Positions 1-8,695 of a stretch of DNA of 8,695 bases are shown piece by piece (the stretch's first letter is position 1; each line of letters begins with the position of its first letter). Under the pieces are notes generated by a model. It was not told the DNA's origin. It worked only from the letters and a program-made list of their open reading frames with translations, and did no database searches. The DNA comes from CAZIVO01 sp964542765 (GTDB lineage Bacteria; Planctomycetota; UBA1135; UBA2386), in the NCBI GenBank assembly GCA_964542765.1, contig CAZIVO010000132.1, positions 1 to 8,695 on the forward strand, written 5' to 3'. The position numbers and the translations under genes were made by a program.

Positions 1-727
1 GCCTTGGCGCGTACCAGATCGAACTGATCGGTGCGAGTAGCCAGGATCGTGTATTTCGCTCCCTCCAGTGCCTTGCCGGGAGGGTCATAGCTTTCTGGAT
101 TCACAGGGCGACCGAGAAGCACGTCTATGACACCTTGACGGCGGCGCTTGGCGTTGTCTTGTTCGAGGCGGCCGATGAAGATCATGACCGTGCCGCCCTC
201 GGGTAGAGCCTCCTTGACCAGTTCGCCACACATGCGGCCGGCGTAGTAGTTATCCATGCCGACGTAGCAGATGCGCTGCGAGTTGGGAGAGTCCGAATCC
301 TGCGTGATGATGTTGGTTTGGGTGCCTGCTTGGGTGATCAGGCCGGCTTCGCCGACGCCATCGATGGGGCTGATGGCAATGCCATGTACGCCTCGTGCCA
401 GCAGGCCTTCGACGATCCGTTTCTGATCGGGCACGCCGCCGGTGGGCATCTGCACATCGACGTCGGACTTGAATTCCTTGCCGCCGTCCCGTGCGCCGGC
501 GGCTGCGATCGTCCAGAAGGGGTCCACGCCATTGGTGACGAAAGCAATGCTGGGGCGTGCATCGGCAGCGAGGTCGAATGCGTGGATCTGTGGGCCGCTG
601 CTTGCCGCAGTGTTATCGCTACCGCTGCTTGCCGCAGTGTCATCGCTGCAACTGCTGAAGCCGAGTAGAGCGAGTCCCGAGAAGAGGGCCGCGGAGATGA
701 ATGGGTGGGTTATGTCGATGTTTCCGA

Positions 728-731
<4 letters not shown>
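1..731 (-). CDS. Sugar ABC transporter substrate-binding lipoprotein (ribose/galactose-binding type), 3'-truncated by window edge
   Basis: Reading leftwards from 731 gives 243 codons with no stop before the window edge, so the C-terminal part is missing. Residues 60-243 resemble the periplasmic binding protein fold of the RbsB type (Peripla_BP_4). The first strand is SIAFVTNGVDPFW (61-73), followed by PDQKRIVEGLLARGVHGIAI (101-120), an ITQDSDSP loop (142-149) and YVGMDNYYAGRMCGELV (156-172). The stretch GGTVMIFIGRLEQDNAKRRR (179-198) also fits. Such proteins capture a sugar or similar small solute and deliver it to an ABC permease; the ligand is unknown here. The leader is hydrophobic (ISAALFSGLALLGFSSC) and ends at Cys28, a plausible but non-canonical lipobox with Phe at -3 and no basic residue before it. 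A Ser/Asp/Thr/Ala linker follows. No ATG or GTG start exists in frame, and an in-frame TGA lies a few codons upstream, so the TTG at 731-729 is chosen. It overlaps the DUF1501 stop by four bases, which suggests translational coupling. Confidence is high for the family and moderate for the start. Confidence 0.88.
594..656 (-). repeat. 27-base in-frame tandem repeat at the lipobox and linker of the binding protein
   Basis: Two adjacent 27-base copies (best seen as 595-621 and 622-648) match at 25 of 27 positions, with a shorter degenerate extension on the right. In protein phase they encode SSCSDDTAA then SSGSDNTAA then SSG. The copy nearest the leader carries the presumed lipidated cysteine; the next has glycine at that place. 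The likely effect is a longer flexible tether between the membrane anchor and the binding domain. Confidence 0.85.
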
Positions 732-2137
<1,406 letters not shown>

Positions 2138-2219
2138 CGCTCAGATCGTTACGCTTTGCGTATCTTCCAGGATTGTCCGTGTCGAGTCCATATGAGGTAT
2201 TGCTAGCCGTGCACGGCAC
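2138..2219 (-). other. 82-base spacer between PSD1 and DUF1501 genes, with a 12-base palindrome
   Basis: This is the only gap inside the minus-strand gene row. It contains a perfect 12-base palindrome, GCCGTGCACGGC, at 2206-2217, immediately after the PSD1 stop codon. As RNA it could fold only into a four-pair stem with a four-base loop, and no U-run follows, so it is not a convincing terminator. It may be chance, an RNA-processing element or a protein site. No promoter or riboswitch was recognised. Confidence 0.4.
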
Positions 2220-5200
2220 TCAGCGCAGGTAGACGAACTCCTTGACGTTGAACAGAACATGGCAGAGTTCTGCCCAACTTCTGGGATCCTGCTCATTTGC
2301 GCGAAGTCGGTGTCGTTGTTGCTCGAGGAAACTCGAGGCCTTCTCGCGTTCGGCTGGCGATGGTGGGCGTGCGAAGGCGGCTTGCCACAGATCGGAGATG
2401 CGTTCGGCTGTTCCGCGCGAGTTGTTCTTTGCGACCTGTGCACCCCAGCGTTTGGCCTCGGCCACCACGAAGGGACTGTTCATCAGGGCGAGGGCTTGCG
2501 CCGGGACATTGGAGACGTGGCGTGCACCATTGGTGGTGGACGGTGTGGGAAAGTCGAAGGCGAGGAAGAAGCTGGGTAAAAAGTTTCGCCGCACGGCGAG
2601 GTAGATGCTGCGTCGTCCGGCGCCGTCGAGCGGGCCACCCTTGGGGCGGCCGCGACCTTGCATGAAGTCGGTCAGGTGAACGGGGATGGGCGGCCCGAAT
2701 TGCTTGCTGTCGAGCCTGCCCGAAACCGTCAGGATGGCGTCGCGGATGGCTTCGCCCTGCAGCCTGCGGACATTGGCTCGGTGCAGGAGAAGATTGTCAG
2801 GATCGACGAGGTCGCCCCTCGGCGAATGGGAACTGCTCATGGCGTAGGTCTTGGACAGGGCGATGCGCCGAATCAACTTCTTGATCGACCACCCGTCCTC
2901 CACAAAGCGGCAGCACAGCCAGTCGAGCAGTTCGGGGTGGGTGGGAGTTTGCCCCATCGCTCCCAGATCATCGACGCTCTTGGCGATGCCCCGCCCGAAG
3001 AGGTGGTGCCATACGCGATTGACGAAGGTGCGTGCCAGTTGAGGATTCGCCGGGTCGGTCATGCGATGAGCCAGATCGAGTCGCCCGCTACCGTGGGTCG
3101 AAGTTGATGGGCCGATGCCTTCGATGGCTTCCAGGAATCTTCGCGGAACGCGGCCCTTTGGGCTGCGAGGACTGCCGCGCAACAGGAGGAACTCATCTTC
3201 GCCAGATCCATCCATGATCGCTGGTGCGGTGAGCGAGGTCTGGCGGATCTTGGCGGTGAGCCTGTCATATGCGGAGGCATAGGAACTGGAGAGCTTGGCG
3301 GCGGCATCGTCTCGCCCTGGTGACGGGAAGAGATCCGGCGAGTGGATCATCCAATCGGCGATCCGTGCCAGATCCTTGCTCGCAGAAGCCGACGGCCAGA
3401 GATCGTCACGCAGGGCGGTGGCGGCGGCTTGAAGCAACTCGCCGTAGGCGTGGATGAGCTGGACAGAGTCGCCTTGAGTGCGCTGCGCGATGGCCAGGAT
3501 GTGTGAGTTGTGTGACGGTGGTGGCGCTTTTTTCGACTCGATGACCGAGGCGATGGCGAAGTCCTGTGCGGGCTCGCTTCCGTCCTTGCGAGGCGTGAAT
3601 TCGAGGTGAACAACATGGCCGCTGTAGTCGCTGAGGTTTTGTGTGACCCAACGCCAGCCATCGCCGGCACTGATGTTCAGCAGAGAAGCTTTGTGCAAGG
3701 GACCCTTGACCATGCGGTGAGAATCGATTGCTGCGTAGACGTGGCCGTTGCCTCGTACGAGGTAATGGAGCTTGCCGCCAGCCAGCGTGAAGCTGCGCGT
3801 TCGCAAGGTGCGACCTGCCTGGACCCATCCGATCTGCTCGGACTCTCGTTCGGTTCCGGGGGCGACATGCAGGTCTGCCCATGCGGGATTGGTTTGCGCG
3901 GCGTGCTCGTCGAAGATGTATTCAATGGGCTGCGACCGGTCGGTTCCTGGTCGGATCTGGCCTGGGCGTACTGGCTCGCGGCCGAAGGCCGGGCCATTGG
4001 TCATCCATTGCTCAGCGTCGATTTGTGTGAAGTCGACCAGCACACGTGCCTGTGCGAGCGTGGCGTCAGCCGCTGCTCGGTCGCGCAGCCAGCGATTGGT
4101 GAGGTCGCGAATCGCCGTGTTTGCTCTCTTGCCTGCGCGCATTGCGAGGGCCAGGAGATGGAGTGGGTGTTCGGTTTTGTCGGCTGCGAGTTCGATGGCT
4201 TGCGCCCAGTGGCGGAGCGAGGTTTCTTCGATGCCTGTCTCGCTTGCAATCGCTCGGATGCGGCGTAGCCAGTCCTCTTGCTCGGCCAGCGGTTTGGCAG
4301 GGTCTTCACTGGTCTTGGCACTGTTGCTGAAGATGATGTGATCGAGGCCGATGTTGCCCCAGCCTTCGCGGAACTGATCGACAGCTCGTAGTTGCGCGGT
4401 GCGGCCACGGAACTTGCGCGTGTCAATCGAGGTTTGCCGCATTTGATTGTGATTATGTCCGACCACCGATAGCACGGCCTTGCCATCGACGAGCAGTTCC
4501 ACACACGTCTTGCCCGCGTGTTTGCCACCACCGATCAGGAAATGGATCCAGTCGTGCGCGATGGTGAATTCGGGACTCGACAGGGTGCCGATATGATCGT
4601 CCCCCTTGCCGGCATTGCGTTTGTGATGGCTGTTGACTACATGATCGCCGTGGCCACGGACATCGCCCTGGTAGTCAGGTAGTTCCGTCGTCGGGATCGG
4701 GCCGTCGCCGAAGGCATCGCCGGTGGTGGTCCAGGGGCTCCAGGTGTCACGCTCGAAATCGTCGAAGAGCAGGTCGGAGTCCTCGCGTGTGTCGGTTGCC
4801 TCGTCGTTTGCCAGAGGTCCCAGGCGGAAGATCTTGACGACAGCGGACAAAATCTCGGTGAACGAGTCGATGTCGTGGCCGAGCGCCGAGCCGACTGCCT
4901 GTGCGATGGCGGGTGTGTGATCGCGTTCCAGAGCATCGAGTTGCTTGGCGATGCCGTCATTGTGAAGCATGGTTTCGAAGCGGACCTGTCGGTAGCTAGA
5001 GCTCTTCACGAAGCCGCTCATCGCGTAGTAGTCGTTGGCCGTGATGGGGTCGAACTTGTGATCGTGGCAACGAGCGCAGCTGACGGTCAAACCGAGGAAG
5101 CCCTTGGAGAGGACGTCGATCTTGTTGGCGATGCGGTCGCACTCGTCGAGGCGGATGTCCACCGGTGAATGGACCGCCTCGCCGAGATACCACCAGCCGG

Positions 5201-6167
5201 TAGCGAGGATCGATTCGTTACCTCCGGTTTCGGGGTGAACCCTTGGTTCTGCGAGCAGGTCGCCGGCGATCTGTTCGATGACGAAGCGGTCGAAGGGGAG
5301 GTCGGCGTTGAAGGCTCGGATCAGGTAGTCGCGATATTGCCAGGCGTTGGCGATGTTGTGATCGAACTCGTGGCCGCGACTCTCGGCATAACGGATGATA
5401 TCGAGCCAGTGACGCGCCCAGCGTTCGCCGAAGGAGGAAGACTCGAGCAGGCGATCGACCAGTCGCTCGGTGGCTTGCGGCCGGTCATCCTGCAAGAAGT
5501 GTTCGACTTCCCCCCGCGAGGGCGGCAGTCCGGTGAGATCGAAGGTCAGGCGTCGGATCAGCGTGCGCCGGTCGGCCGGCCTGGCAGGTTGCAACTCGTG
5601 TCCTTCCAGGCTTGCCAAGATGAAGTGGTCGAGTCTCGATTGTGGCCAGCGTGGGTTCCTAACCCTCGGTGTCGCCGGATCCTTCAGCGGCTGGAAGAAC
5701 CATTGCTCCCGGATGCGGCCTTGCAGGTCGAAGGCTTCTGCGGGGACGGCCGGGCTGTCGTTGTCGGGGCGGCCGGGTGCGCCCATGGAGATCCATTTCT
5801 CGATATCGGCGACCTGCTTCGGCGCGAGTTGTGACTTGGGGGGCATGCGAAGATCGACATCGGAATAACTGATCGCCAGTGCGAGTTTGCTTTCTTCGGG
5901 CTTGCCCGGGATCACGACCGGACCGGTTTCGCTGCCCTCCAGGATCGACGACCAACGATCGAGCCGCAGTCCGGCTTTTTGTTTTTTCGGGCCATGGCAC
6001 TTGTAGCAGCGCTCGGCCAGGATCGGGCGGACCCGGTTTTCGAACCACTCGATTCCGGCACCCTCGCTCTGGGCATGGGCAGAGGCGAGGGGGATCGCCA
6101 GGCCGAGGGTCAAGATCCACGGATGTGTGGTCACGGGTGTGATTCTAGCGAGAAACCGGTCAGCCAT
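2220..6167 (-). CDS. PSD1-type cytochrome protein: PSCyt1 - DUF1549 - two beta-sandwich inserts - DUF1553
   Basis: This 1315-residue product is a large secreted c-type cytochrome protein of the PVC-specific PSD1 group. Residues 1-33 form a signal peptide (ITPVTTHPWILTLGLAIPLASAHAQ). A PSCyt1 haem domain follows at about 40-130, with CYKCH at 54-58 and a possible distal Met in DLRMPPKS (105-112). DUF1549 spans about 175-390 and includes FDLTGLPP (209-216), RYAESRGHEFDHN (259-271) and a second haem-type motif, SCARCHDHKFDP (363-374), which is usual for this family. Residues 467-615 form a beta-sandwich-like insert (FDDFERDTWSPW, HFLIGGGKHAGKTCVELLVDG) resembling the lectin-like module seen in some GH32 levanases. 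Residues 706-877 look like a second such insert. DUF1553 occupies about 1005-1310 (NPQLARTFVNRVWHHLFGRG, TPTHPELLDWL, NVPAQALALMNSPF). The biochemical role is unproven; periplasmic electron transfer or oxidation linked to glycan use is an inference. An in-frame ATG at 6293 exists but would add 42 residues ahead of the signal peptide and overlap the divergent gene, so 6167 is preferred. The protein is longer than many relatives because of the inserts. Confidence 0.93.
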   Translation of the reverse strand: MADRFLARITPVTTHPWILTLGLAIPLASAHAQSEGAGIEWFENRVRPILAERCYKCHGPKKQKAGLRLDRWSSILEGSETGPVVIPGKPEESKLALAISYSDVDLRMPPKSQLAPKQVADIEKWISMGAPGRPDNDSPAVPAEAFDLQGRIREQWFFQPLKDPATPRVRNPRWPQSRLDHFILASLEGHELQPARPADRRTLIRRLTFDLTGLPPSRGEVEHFLQDDRPQATERLVDRLLESSSFGERWARHWLDIIRYAESRGHEFDHNIANAWQYRDYLIRAFNADLPFDRFVIEQIAGDLLAEPRVHPETGGNESILATGWWYLGEAVHSPVDIRLDECDRIANKIDVLSKGFLGLTVSCARCHDHKFDPITANDYYAMSGFVKSSSYRQVRFETMLHNDGIAKQLDALERDHTPAIAQAVGSALGHDIDSFTEILSAVVKIFRLGPLANDEATDTREDSDLLFDDFERDTWSPWTTTGDAFGDGPIPTTELPDYQGDVRGHGDHVVNSHHKRNAGKGDDHIGTLSSPEFTIAHDWIHFLIGGGKHAGKTCVELLVDGKAVLSVVGHNHNQMRQTSIDTRKFRGRTAQLRAVDQFREGWGNIGLDHIIFSNSAKTSEDPAKPLAEQEDWLRRIRAIASETGIEETSLRHWAQAIELAADKTEHPLHLLALAMRAGKRANTAIRDLTNRWLRDRAAADATLAQARVLVDFTQIDAEQWMTNGPAFGREPVRPGQIRPGTDRSQPIEYIFDEHAAQTNPAWADLHVAPGTERESEQIGWVQAGRTLRTRSFTLAGGKLHYLVRGNGHVYAAIDSHRMVKGPLHKASLLNISAGDGWRWVTQNLSDYSGHVVHLEFTPRKDGSEPAQDFAIASVIESKKAPPPSHNSHILAIAQRTQGDSVQLIHAYGELLQAAATALRDDLWPSASASKDLARIADWMIHSPDLFPSPGRDDAAAKLSSSYASAYDRLTAKIRQTSLTAPAIMDGSGEDEFLLLRGSPRSPKGRVPRRFLEAIEGIGPSTSTHGSGRLDLAHRMTDPANPQLARTFVNRVWHHLFGRGIAKSVDDLGAMGQTPTHPELLDWLCCRFVEDGWSIKKLIRRIALSKTYAMSSSHSPRGDLVDPDNLLLHRANVRRLQGEAIRDAILTVSGRLDSKQFGPPIPVHLTDFMQGRGRPKGGPLDGAGRRSIYLAVRRNFLPSFFLAFDFPTPSTTNGARHVSNVPAQALALMNSPFVVAEAKRWGAQVAKNNSRGTAERISDLWQAAFARPPSPAEREKASSFLEQQRHRLRANEQDPRSWAELCHVLFNVKEFVYLR

Positions 6168-6278
6168 GCACGGATGAAAGGATCGGGTGCCTGCCCGGGG
6201 CGAGAGTCGAGGATGTTTCGTGGCGGCGTCTCGCTGCGAGTCTGGCGGGCAAGGACGGAGGCTATTACAAGAGGTGGT
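6168..6278. promoter_or_regulatory. Divergent intergenic region, probable promoters for both transcription units
   Basis: These 111 bases separate the start of the PSD1 operon from the divergent propeller-protein gene, so the main promoters probably lie here or just inside the neighbouring gene ends. An 11-base inverted repeat, CTCGC-T-GCGAG, is found at 6230-6240 near the middle and could be a regulator site, but nothing else supports that. No convincing -35/-10 pair was found for either direction. The shared region would allow both units to be controlled together. Confidence 0.5.
6269..6275 (+). promoter_or_regulatory. Ribosome-binding site of the propeller protein gene
   Basis: The purine-rich AAGAGGT ends three bases before the ATG at 6279, with the AGAGG core about four bases away. 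It is the clearest Shine-Dalgarno-like site in the window and supports ATG 6279 as the start. It also argues against the longer 6293 start of the opposite gene, which would extend through this site. Confidence 0.7.
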
Positions 6279-8695
6279 ATGGAGCCTCTGCATCGTCCGT
6301 TTATTTACGCGGTTCCGGCCTTGTTAGCGGCTGTCTTGGCCTCGCAGGAGCCCGAGCCGGGTGCCGATGTGACGTCGTTGTTCACCGTGGCTGATGGCTT
6401 GAAGGTGACTCTGTGGTCGCGTTCGCCGCAGTTCCACAATCCAACAGCGATCGATGTCGATCACCGCGGAAGGCTGTGGGTGACCGAGGCCGTCGATTAC
6501 CGAGACTTCCGTAACCCTCCCAAGGATCGGATGACGCGCCAAGGGGGCGAGCGGGTCATGATTCTCGAGGATACCGATGGTGATGGTGCTTGCGATAGTT
6601 CCAAGGTCTTTGTCCAGGACGAGGACTTGTTTGCACCTCTGGGTATTGCGGTGATCGGTGACAAGGTCATCGTTTCGGCCTCTCCACATGTGGTCGTCTA
6701 CACGGATGCGGACGGTGATGATCGGCCTGATAAGAAGGAGATCTTCTTGACGGGATTTGGCGGCAGGAATCATGACCACGGACTCCATTCCTTCGTTGCC
6801 GGTCCCGATGGTCGTTGGTACTTCAATGCCGGCAATGCCGGCCAACACGTTGTCGAAGATCGAGCCGGCCACCGGATCCATTCGGGCAGTCCCTACAGGG
6901 GGCGGAGGAAGAAGTCGGAGCAGGGAACCGCTGACGAGGGCCGCTCCTGGATCGGTGGCATCGTCATGTGCATCGATCCTGATGGCCGCAACCTCAAGGT
7001 GCTCGCCCACAATTTTCGCAACAACTACGAGGTCGCTCTGGACTCCTACGGAAATATGTACCAGAGCGACAATGATGACGATGGCAATCGGAGTTGCCGC
7101 ACCCTGTGGGTGATGGAGGGTGGTAACTACGGCTATCGATCCGCCGACGGTTTACGCAACTGGCGCGCGGACCAGCGCCCCGGGCAACCCATTCCCCGGG
7201 CACACTGGCATCAGGATGATCCCGGGGTTTGTCCGCCGGGCACGGTCAATGGTGCTGGCGGGCCGACGGGAGTCGCGGTCTACGAGGGGGGTATGCCGAG
7301 CTTGCTCGGCACCGTGCTGAACTGTGACGCGGGCCGCAACCTTGTCTACGGGCATCGACCCGTGCGCGAGGGCGCCGGCTACCAGTTGCAGAGCAGTGTT
7401 TTCCTTGCTGCGAAGATGACGAAGGCAAACAAGATGGCGCGCTGGTTCCGCCCCAGTGATGTGGCGGTCGGTACCGATGGCGCGGTCTATGTTGCCGACT
7501 GGTATGACGCCGGTGTCGGTGGACACAAGATGGTCGACAAGCTCGGCGTCGGACGCATCTTGCGGATCGAGCCAACCGCCGGGCTCTCGGCACCTCGGAT
7601 CGATGTTTCGACGGTGCCGGGCGCCATCACCGCGCTCGCCAGTCCGGCGGTGAACGTGCGCCATCTCGGCAGAGAGCGTTTGCTGGAGATGGGTGAAGCC
7701 GCCTTGCCCGCGCTCGAAGCACAATTGCGCGACGGTGATTCTCGGTCGCGAGCGCGCGCCGTCTGGCTACTTGCGCGGATCGGTGGGCGAGGACTGGCTA
7801 CCGTGCGTGGATTGCTCAAGGATGAGGATGTCGAGATCCGGATCACCGCTCTGCGCGCGCTGCGTCAGCATGGTGGTGATCTTTTGGCCCTGCTGACGAA
7901 TTGCGCGAAAGATCCATCGCCGGCGGTTCGCCGGGAGGTGGCTGTGGCCTTGCGCGATGTGCCGGTAGAGCGTTGCCGTGAGGTATTGCTGACCCTGGCT
8001 GCGCATGATGATGGCCGCTTCTATCTGGAGGCGCTCGGGCTGGCCTTCGAGGGCAAGGAAGCTGCCATGTATCCGGTCCTGGTGGATCGATTGGGCGACC
8101 ATGCTCTGATCTGGTCGGACTCTTTTGCCCGTTTGATGTGGCGCTTGCACCCCGTTGCCGCGGTCGGGGCTTTCGAGGCGCGCGCGCATGCCACCAGTCT
8201 TTCGATCGAGCAGCGCCAGGAAGCCGTGAATACTTTGGCCTTCATTGTCGATGAGTCTGCTGCTGTGGCGATGCGGCGCATCGTCGAAGAGGGCCCTGAG
8301 GATTTGCGGCCTCTCGCCTGGTTCTGGCTCGGCCACCGAACGACCAATGACTGGAAGGGTATGGCGGGCATGGGACTTCAGGGTGTGCCGTCACGGACAC
8401 CGCTTTTTACCAGCGGAGTGATGGGAAGAAGGAGCAAGAAGAAAGATGTCGATGTCGACATCACCGGTGCGAAGCGACTGTGGCTGGTCGTCACCGATGC
8501 CGGGAATGGTTATTCCTGCGATTGGGCAGATTGGGTCCGTCCGCGACTGGTCGGCGATGGTAAGCAGACCTTCTTGACGGATCTGGACTGGAGCAGTGCC
8601 GAGGCCGAATGGGGACAGGTGCGCAAGAACAAGGCGGCGAGCGGAGGACCTCTGATGTCCCGCGGCAAGGTCATCGAGAATGGCATCGGCACGCA
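6279..8695 (+). CDS. PVC-type membrane-bound dehydrogenase-like protein (TIGR02604-like propeller, HEAT repeats, NPCBM-like module), 3'-truncated
   Basis: The frame stays open for 805 codons from ATG 6279 to the right edge, so the C-terminus is missing. Residues 1-23 form a Sec-type signal peptide (FIYAVPALLAAVLASQ). Residues 30-432 resemble the propeller domain of 'putative membrane-bound dehydrogenase' proteins of Pirellula/Verrucomicrobia type. Evidence is FTVADGLKVTLW (35-46), RGRLWVTEAVDYRDF (63-77), two Asp-rich loops DTDGDGACD (98-106) and DADGDDRPD (143-151), GGRNHDHGLHS (161-171), FRNNYEVALDSYGNMYQSDN (246-265), WMEGGNYGYR-like text (277-287) and GAVYVADWYDAGVGG (401-415). Residues about 445-680 are Leu/Ala/Arg-rich helical pairs typical of HEAT repeats. 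From about 727 an NPCBM-like segment begins: GAKRLWLVVTDAGNGYSCDW (730-749), FLTDLDW (765-771), and GKVIENGIGT (796-805). Full-length relatives usually end in a c-type haem domain with CxxCH, which would lie outside the window and is not seen. It is probably exported and may act as a sugar or alcohol oxidoreductase by analogy with propeller dehydrogenases, but no reaction is proven. Confidence in the family is high. Confidence 0.92.
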   Translation, partial: MEPLHRPFIYAVPALLAAVLASQEPEPGADVTSLFTVADGLKVTLWSRSPQFHNPTAIDVDHRGRLWVTEAVDYRDFRNPPKDRMTRQGGERVMILEDTDGDGACDSSKVFVQDEDLFAPLGIAVIGDKVIVSASPHVVVYTDADGDDRPDKKEIFLTGFGGRNHDHGLHSFVAGPDGRWYFNAGNAGQHVVEDRAGHRIHSGSPYRGRRKKSEQGTADEGRSWIGGIVMCIDPDGRNLKVLAHNFRNNYEVALDSYGNMYQSDNDDDGNRSCRTLWVMEGGNYGYRSADGLRNWRADQRPGQPIPRAHWHQDDPGVCPPGTVNGAGGPTGVAVYEGGMPSLLGTVLNCDAGRNLVYGHRPVREGAGYQLQSSVFLAAKMTKANKMARWFRPSDVAVGTDGAVYVADWYDAGVGGHKMVDKLGVGRILRIEPTAGLSAPRIDVSTVPGAITALASPAVNVRHLGRERLLEMGEAALPALEAQLRDGDSRSRARAVWLLARIGGRGLATVRGLLKDEDVEIRITALRALRQHGGDLLALLTNCAKDPSPAVRREVAVALRDVPVERCREVLLTLAAHDDGRFYLEALGLAFEGKEAAMYPVLVDRLGDHALIWSDSFARLMWRLHPVAAVGAFEARAHATSLSIEQRQEAVNTLAFIVDESAAVAMRRIVEEGPEDLRPLAWFWLGHRTTNDWKGMAGMGLQGVPSRTPLFTSGVMGRRSKKKDVDVDITGAKRLWLVVTDAGNGYSCDWADWVRPRLVGDGKQTFLTDLDWSSAEAEWGQVRKNKAASGGPLMSRGKVIENGIGT

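Noticed and set aside
3606..4268. A 220-codon plus-strand open frame opposite the PSD1 gene.
   Set aside because: It is antisense to the insert region of the PSD1 protein, with no recognisable family, leader or ribosome-binding site.
5064..5078. The second CxxCH motif in the PSD1 protein as a novel extra haem site.
   Set aside because: The CARCHDHKFDP pattern is a normal conserved part of DUF1549, so it is not unusual.
5169..5834. A 221-codon plus-strand open frame opposite the PSD1 gene.
   Set aside because: It lies wholly antisense to the conserved PSCyt1/DUF1549 coding region and shows no recognisable domain; long antisense frames are expected in GC-rich genes.
6263..6268. TATTAC as a -10 promoter element for the propeller gene.
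   Set aside because: It lies directly against the ribosome-binding site, only about ten bases before the start codon, and has no matching -35 element.
6168..6293. The longer start of the PSD1 protein at 6293.
   Set aside because: It would add 42 residues rich in Pro, Arg and Ser ahead of a clear signal peptide, and would run through the ribosome-binding site and first codons of the divergent gene.
6324..7010. A 228-codon minus-strand open frame opposite the propeller gene.
   Set aside because: The plus-strand frame here carries strong propeller motifs, so the opposite frame is a shadow.
7152..8336. Two minus-strand open frames of about 190 codons each (7152-7724 and 7767-8336).
   Set aside because: Both are antisense to the propeller end and HEAT-like repeats of the plus-strand gene and show no family features.

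Overview
The window comes from a GC-rich bacterium, most likely of the Planctomycetota/Verrucomicrobiota (PVC) group. The reason is gene content: a PSCyt1-DUF1549-DUF1553 ('PSD1') cytochrome protein, a DUF1501 protein with a Tat-like leader, and a PVC-type propeller/HEAT/NPCBM protein of the TIGR02604 kind sit together. These families are strongly expanded in that superphylum and rare elsewhere. The exact class cannot be told from the sequence.

Layout. Four protein genes fill the window. Three lie on the minus strand and read leftwards as one probable operon. First is the 1315-residue PSD1 cytochrome protein (6167 to 2220). After an 82-base gap comes the 469-residue DUF1501 protein (2137 to 728). 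It is followed, with a 4-base stop/start overlap, by a sugar-type periplasmic binding lipoprotein (731 to the left edge, incomplete). A fourth gene is divergent on the plus strand (6279 to the right edge, incomplete): a large secreted protein with a beta-propeller, HEAT-like repeats and the start of an NPCBM-like module. The 111-base gap 6168-6278 between the divergent genes is the only obvious place for the main promoters. I saw no RNA genes, mobile elements, CRISPR arrays or pseudogenes. No stretch over 300 bases lacks a gene.

How the genes may work together. All four products carry export signals: two Sec-type leaders, one Tat-like leader and one lipoprotein leader. PSD1 and DUF1501 are a recurrent pair in PVC genomes. 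Their biochemistry is poorly defined, but a periplasmic role in redox or polysaccharide breakdown is usually suspected. Here they are joined to a solute-binding protein of the ribose/galactose-binding type, and both large proteins carry beta-sandwich modules of a sort often linked to carbohydrates. A reasonable inference is a periplasmic locus for handling a complex glycan and importing a released sugar. The substrate cannot be deduced. The ABC permease and ATPase expected with the binding protein would lie beyond the left edge, and the C-terminal haem domain expected in the propeller protein beyond the right edge.

The families are known. The less ordinary points are the two beta-sandwich insertions in the PSD1 protein, the coupled TTG start of the binding protein, and an in-frame 27-base tandem duplication that includes the lipobox cysteine.
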